Notes under the pieces: generated by a model | Database searches by the model: none | What the model saw: the letters and a program-made list of their open reading frames with translations, nothing else | What the model was told of the DNA's origin: nothing | Part shown: in pieces, positions 8,941 through 10,621 of the stretch | Numbering within the stretch: position 1 is the first letter of the stretch | How the letters are laid out: each line of letters starts with the position of its first letter | Translations under genes and position numbers: made by a program | DNA from: Phoronis ovalis | Lineage: Eukaryota > Phoronida > Phoronidae | Assembly: GCA_028565635.1 (NCBI GenBank) | Contig: JAOXYB010044170.1 | Location: 16,658 to 27,278, forward strand | Length of the DNA stretch: 10,621 bases | Direction: 5' to 3'

Positions 8941-9094
8941 CAGAGTATAGCGCGAACGCAGTCCCCACTATCACATATTATGCACCCACATTTGGGGTTA
9001 CCGCAGGCGTCAGCCCAGCCGAACTGCAATGGAAGGGCCTCTTCCTGGAGGAACTACCTAACTGATCATCGTATCCTCTGTGCCAGGTAAGTAT
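8941..9094 (-). pseudogene. U1 spliceosomal snRNA-like sequence, probably a pseudogene
   Basis: Read on the minus strand, the 154-nt sequence follows U1 snRNA end to end (animal U1 is about 164 nt). Its 5' end is ATACTTACCTGGCA (9094-9081), the perfect 5' splice-site-pairing end. Stem-loop 1 follows with GATGATCA, then the stem-loop 2 core CCATTGCA, CCCCAAATGTGGG of stem-loop 3, TGCATAAT, and GGGGACTGCGTTCGCGC of stem-loop 4. Several key sites are damaged. The U1-70K loop reads GATCAGTTAG instead of GATCA.GAAG (9067-9058). The U1A loop reads ATTGCAGTTC instead of ATTGCAC (9030-9021). About nine bases are missing after GTGGG (junction 8985/8984), removing the 3' arm of stem-loop 3. The Sm site is AATATGTGA rather than AATTTGTGG (8979-8971). 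The outer stem of loop 4 pairs poorly. No A-tail or clear target-site duplication is seen. U1 origin is near certain; loss of function is inferred. Confidence 0.88.
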
Positions 9095-9758
9095 GATTTT
9101 TTAACTTACTGTGAACTTATGATGTATTCTACCAAGTATGAACACACGATTTATCTAATTTGCATAAAATTAAAATAATAATGAATATTTCTATTCAGCA
9201 AAACGATTATTTTTAAATATGTTTGTAGTTTTAGCATAAAGAACATATACTTTAAAAGTATATGTTACAGCAACGATATCCTGTTAGTTGCTTATGAGTA
9301 AAGTATATATAAGCCATTGTAAACGCGCATGTGCAGTTTAATTTTCATTTGTTCGTGTCCTGATCACGCAAAATTGTGAATAATAGTTAGACTTCAATAT
9401 TTAGGTTTCGTTTATGACTTAAAATTTATTTCATGTGAAATTTAATTCCTTGTCATATTTATTTAGCAATAGTGGTAAAAAATTAATGGAAAACTCTAGC
9501 TGTTCTTTTAAGCATCATATGTGCAGACTACGGACCGCGCGTACAACAATTCCATATACATGTAATGCGGCAAATAGCGTGACCAATTAATTATTTTGAA
9601 CAGTTTTAAACTTTTACACATTACAAATACTTTATAGCTTCTCTTCTCAGTTTATTCGAATACATACCCTGTTGTTATTTTTGTTTTCTTTAAAAATCAA
9701 TCGCCTCTAAATCTAGAGCGATAGCAAAACTATACAAAACTACCTATGGGCGTAATCA
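9095..9758. other. AT-rich intergenic stretch between the U1 relic and the inverted-repeat element
   Basis: No coding signal is seen. It contains a 25-base palindrome at 9242-9266, an octamer-like ATGCAAAT (minus strand, 9165-9158) upstream of the U1 copy, and an imperfect hairpin, ATCGCCTCTA and TAGAGCGAT, around 9699-9722. Nothing else stands out. Confidence 0.5.
9242..9266. repeat. 12-bp perfect inverted repeat with one-base centre
   Basis: AACATATACTTT and AAAGTATATGTT are exact reverse complements separated by a single A at 9254. The sequence is AT-rich and could extrude a cruciform or be a chance palindrome. It lies about 150 bp upstream of the U1 relic with respect to that element's orientation, but no link is shown. 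Confidence 0.88.
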
Positions 9759-9798
9759 GGGGCTCACTTAAAAAAAGTCAGGTACGCATGCTTGTCCG
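9759..9798 (+). repeat. Left terminal inverted repeat
   Basis: It starts GGGGCTCACTT, continues with seven As, GTCAGGTACGCATGC and ends GTCCG. Compared with the reverse complement of the right end, it lacks one G after CACTT and about four bases before GTCCG, with a few substitutions. Confidence 0.78.
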
Positions 9799-9852
9799 AA
9801 AAAACGGGGGTAAGGGGTATCTTTTTCGCCGTTCGACCGGGTTCCCGGGAAC

Positions 9853-10200
9853 TCCGTTTAGGGGTCGATTTTGGCGGAAAGCCATATTTAGGGGTATATG
9901 TTTTTGGCAAATGTAACTTCAGTGAGTTCCCGTTTAGAGGTTGGTTTTTCACGTACACCTCCCGTTTAGGGGTCTTTTTTGCAGTGGGAGCAGCGAGCAT
10001 TACCTTTTGGCGACCATTTTGCTATTTTTTTAAAATTTAGTGTATTATTTTGTTTTGACGACGTTTTTTTTTTTTGGTAGTCGATTTTTTTGGGAACGGT
10101 TTTTAATTTTTCAGAGAAAACTTCCCGTTTAGAGGTACCTTTTTCAGCAAAATCTTCCGGTTAGGGGTGGTATATTGATCCTCCACTTCCCATTTAGGTT
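9853..10200 (+). repeat. Degenerate internal repeat, core CCCGTTTAGGGGT, spacing near 32 bp
   Basis: Cores lie at 9853-9865, 9882-9895, 9928-9941, 9960-9973, 10123-10136, 10155-10168 and 10188-10200, with a weaker one near 9807-9819. Start-to-start distances of 29, 46, 32, 32 and 33 bp, plus one large gap of 163 bp, suggest a decayed minisatellite of about 32 bp. The core is usually followed within a few bases by a T-run, then GGC, GCA or CAGC. The gap (about 9990-10120) holds T-rich sequence, including a T-run near 10066-10075, in which the core is lost. Confidence 0.75.
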
Positions 10201-10210
10201 GTATTTTGTA

Positions 10211-10255
10211 CGGACGAGAATGCCTGGGTACCCGACTTTTTTTCAAGTGAGCCCC
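10211..10255 (-). repeat. Right terminal inverted repeat
   Basis: Read on the minus strand, it starts GGGGCTCACTTG, continues with seven As, GTCGGGTACCCAGGCA and ends GTCCG. It pairs with the left terminal repeat at 9759-9798 and is about five bases longer. Confidence 0.78.
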
Positions 10256-10453
10256 CCGGGACTCAGGGGGTATTCTGTTTTGAATTGAGTAGGAATTGAA
10301 TGTGTTGCGGTTATCAACAACCTAGCCATGATGTTATGTTAATAATATGCCCATACTTACTATAATATATCAAAATGGTAAAAACAAAGCCAAGTTTCTG
10401 AAAAATTGAAGAAAACAGATATATAATTTTATAGAAAATGTTAAAACCGCAGC

Positions 10454-10492
10454 GGTATCGACCCGGGGTATCGACCCAACCAGTACCCCGGG
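10454..10492. repeat. GC-rich hairpin with a duplicated GGTATCGACCC
   Basis: CCCGGGGTA (10462-10470) and TACCCCGGG (10484-10492) form a perfect 9-bp stem with a 13-base loop. The same segment has GGTATCGACCC twice (10454-10464 and 10467-10477), a 13-bp step. This GC-rich island stands in AT-rich DNA and may be the end of another repeat element that continues to the right. Confidence 0.8.
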
Positions 10493-10520
10493 GGATATTT
10501 GTCAAAAAGTTGGTAGTGGT

Positions 10521-10621
10521 GTGCAGCCCTGGGTAAATAAAGATTACCAAAAATGTATACTGTGGTAAATGGCAAAAATACGAAAAGTATACCCTGGTAA
10601 ATGTAAATAGTTCTCCCAAAA
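10521..10621 (+). repeat. 32-bp tandem repeat, about three degenerate copies, cut by the window edge
   Basis: GGTAAAT recurs at 10532, 10564 and 10596, exactly 32 bp apart. The second and third units are the closest, both reading GTATAC then T.GGTAAATG at the same offset. The first is more diverged. The array may continue beyond 10621. No coding content is seen. Confidence 0.75.

Larger units (their letters stand above)
9759..10255. mobile_element. 497-bp inverted-repeat element, probable non-autonomous DNA transposon
   Basis: The two ends are imperfect inverted repeats about 40 bp long, both starting GGGGCTCACTT, followed by seven As, GTC and GGTAC. The interior contrasts with its AT-rich surroundings. 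It is rich in G on the plus strand, has CpGs, and carries at least seven copies of a CCCGTTTAGGGGT motif. Open frames within it are short and repetitive and show no transposase motif, so mobility, if any, would depend on a partner element. I see no convincing target-site duplication: the left flank ends CGTAATCA and the right flank begins CCGGGACT. The superfamily is therefore open. A hAT-like reading with CAGGGG at the left end is possible, but the right end does not mirror it. Confidence 0.7.

Noticed and set aside
8941-9094. Functional U1 snRNA gene
   Set aside because: The changed U1-70K and U1A loops, the deletion in stem-loop 3 and the altered Sm site together make an active particle unlikely, although expression data could overturn this.
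9764-10040. Overlapping open frames of about 80 codons on both strands
   Set aside because: They fall inside the inverted-repeat element and simply translate its internal CCCGTTTAGGGGT repeats. They have no transposase motif.
9853-10200. Possible interstitial telomere repeat, since TTAGGG occurs in several cores
   Set aside because: The hexamer is never in tandem. It sits once per unit of about 32 bp and varies (TTAGAGG, TTAGGTT), so it is a minisatellite-type unit, not telomeric DNA.
10521-10621. CRISPR-like regular spacing of 32 bp
   Set aside because: Only a short core is conserved with no constant repeat and variable spacer pattern, and the window is animal nuclear DNA.

Overview
The window looks like nuclear DNA of an invertebrate animal. 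It is AT-rich and gene-poor, with GT-AG introns and relics of typical animal mobile elements. The one intact gene encodes a Rho GDP-dissociation inhibitor (RhoGDI). The protein style, the LINE relic and the intron repeats suggest a lophotrochozoan, perhaps a bivalve mollusc. That placement is inference, not something the sequence proves.

Layout. Bases 1-2088 hold no gene I can support; a perfect 20-bp palindrome lies at 21-40. Bases 2089-2507 on the minus strand are a decayed 3' end of a LINE retrotransposon: three blocks of the ORF2 C-terminal region in three frames, a short 3' UTR, and an (ATT)n tail. Bases 2508-4147 are non-coding and probably include a 5' intron of the RhoGDI gene. The coding part of RhoGDI runs 4154-6568 on the plus strand in four exons (4154-4346, 4487-4570, 5055-5195, 6375-6568). 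It encodes 203 residues, and all three introns are phase 1. Intron 3 carries about five degenerate copies of one repeat family. Bases 6569-8392 are probable 3' UTR and intergenic sequence.

Bases 8393-8700 on the minus strand hold what looks like a frameshifted relic of a MAM domain. Bases 8941-9094 on the minus strand are a full-span but damaged copy of U1 snRNA, with a perfect 5' end and a broken Sm site, U1A loop and stem-loop 3. Bases 9759-10255 form a 497-bp element with imperfect terminal inverted repeats of about 40 bp. It is filled with a degenerate repeat of about 32 bp and contains no transposase, so it is a likely non-autonomous DNA transposon. The window ends with a GC-rich hairpin (10454-10492) and a 32-bp tandem repeat (10521-10621) that runs off the edge.

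The genes do not form a functional unit. RhoGDI is a housekeeping regulator of Rho-family GTPases, and the remaining recognisable pieces are mobile-element or pseudogene debris around it. I found no sign of a new multi-gene system. The most useful discoveries are the three relics (LINE, MAM, U1), which no open reading frame reveals, and the inverted-repeat element with its internal repeats.
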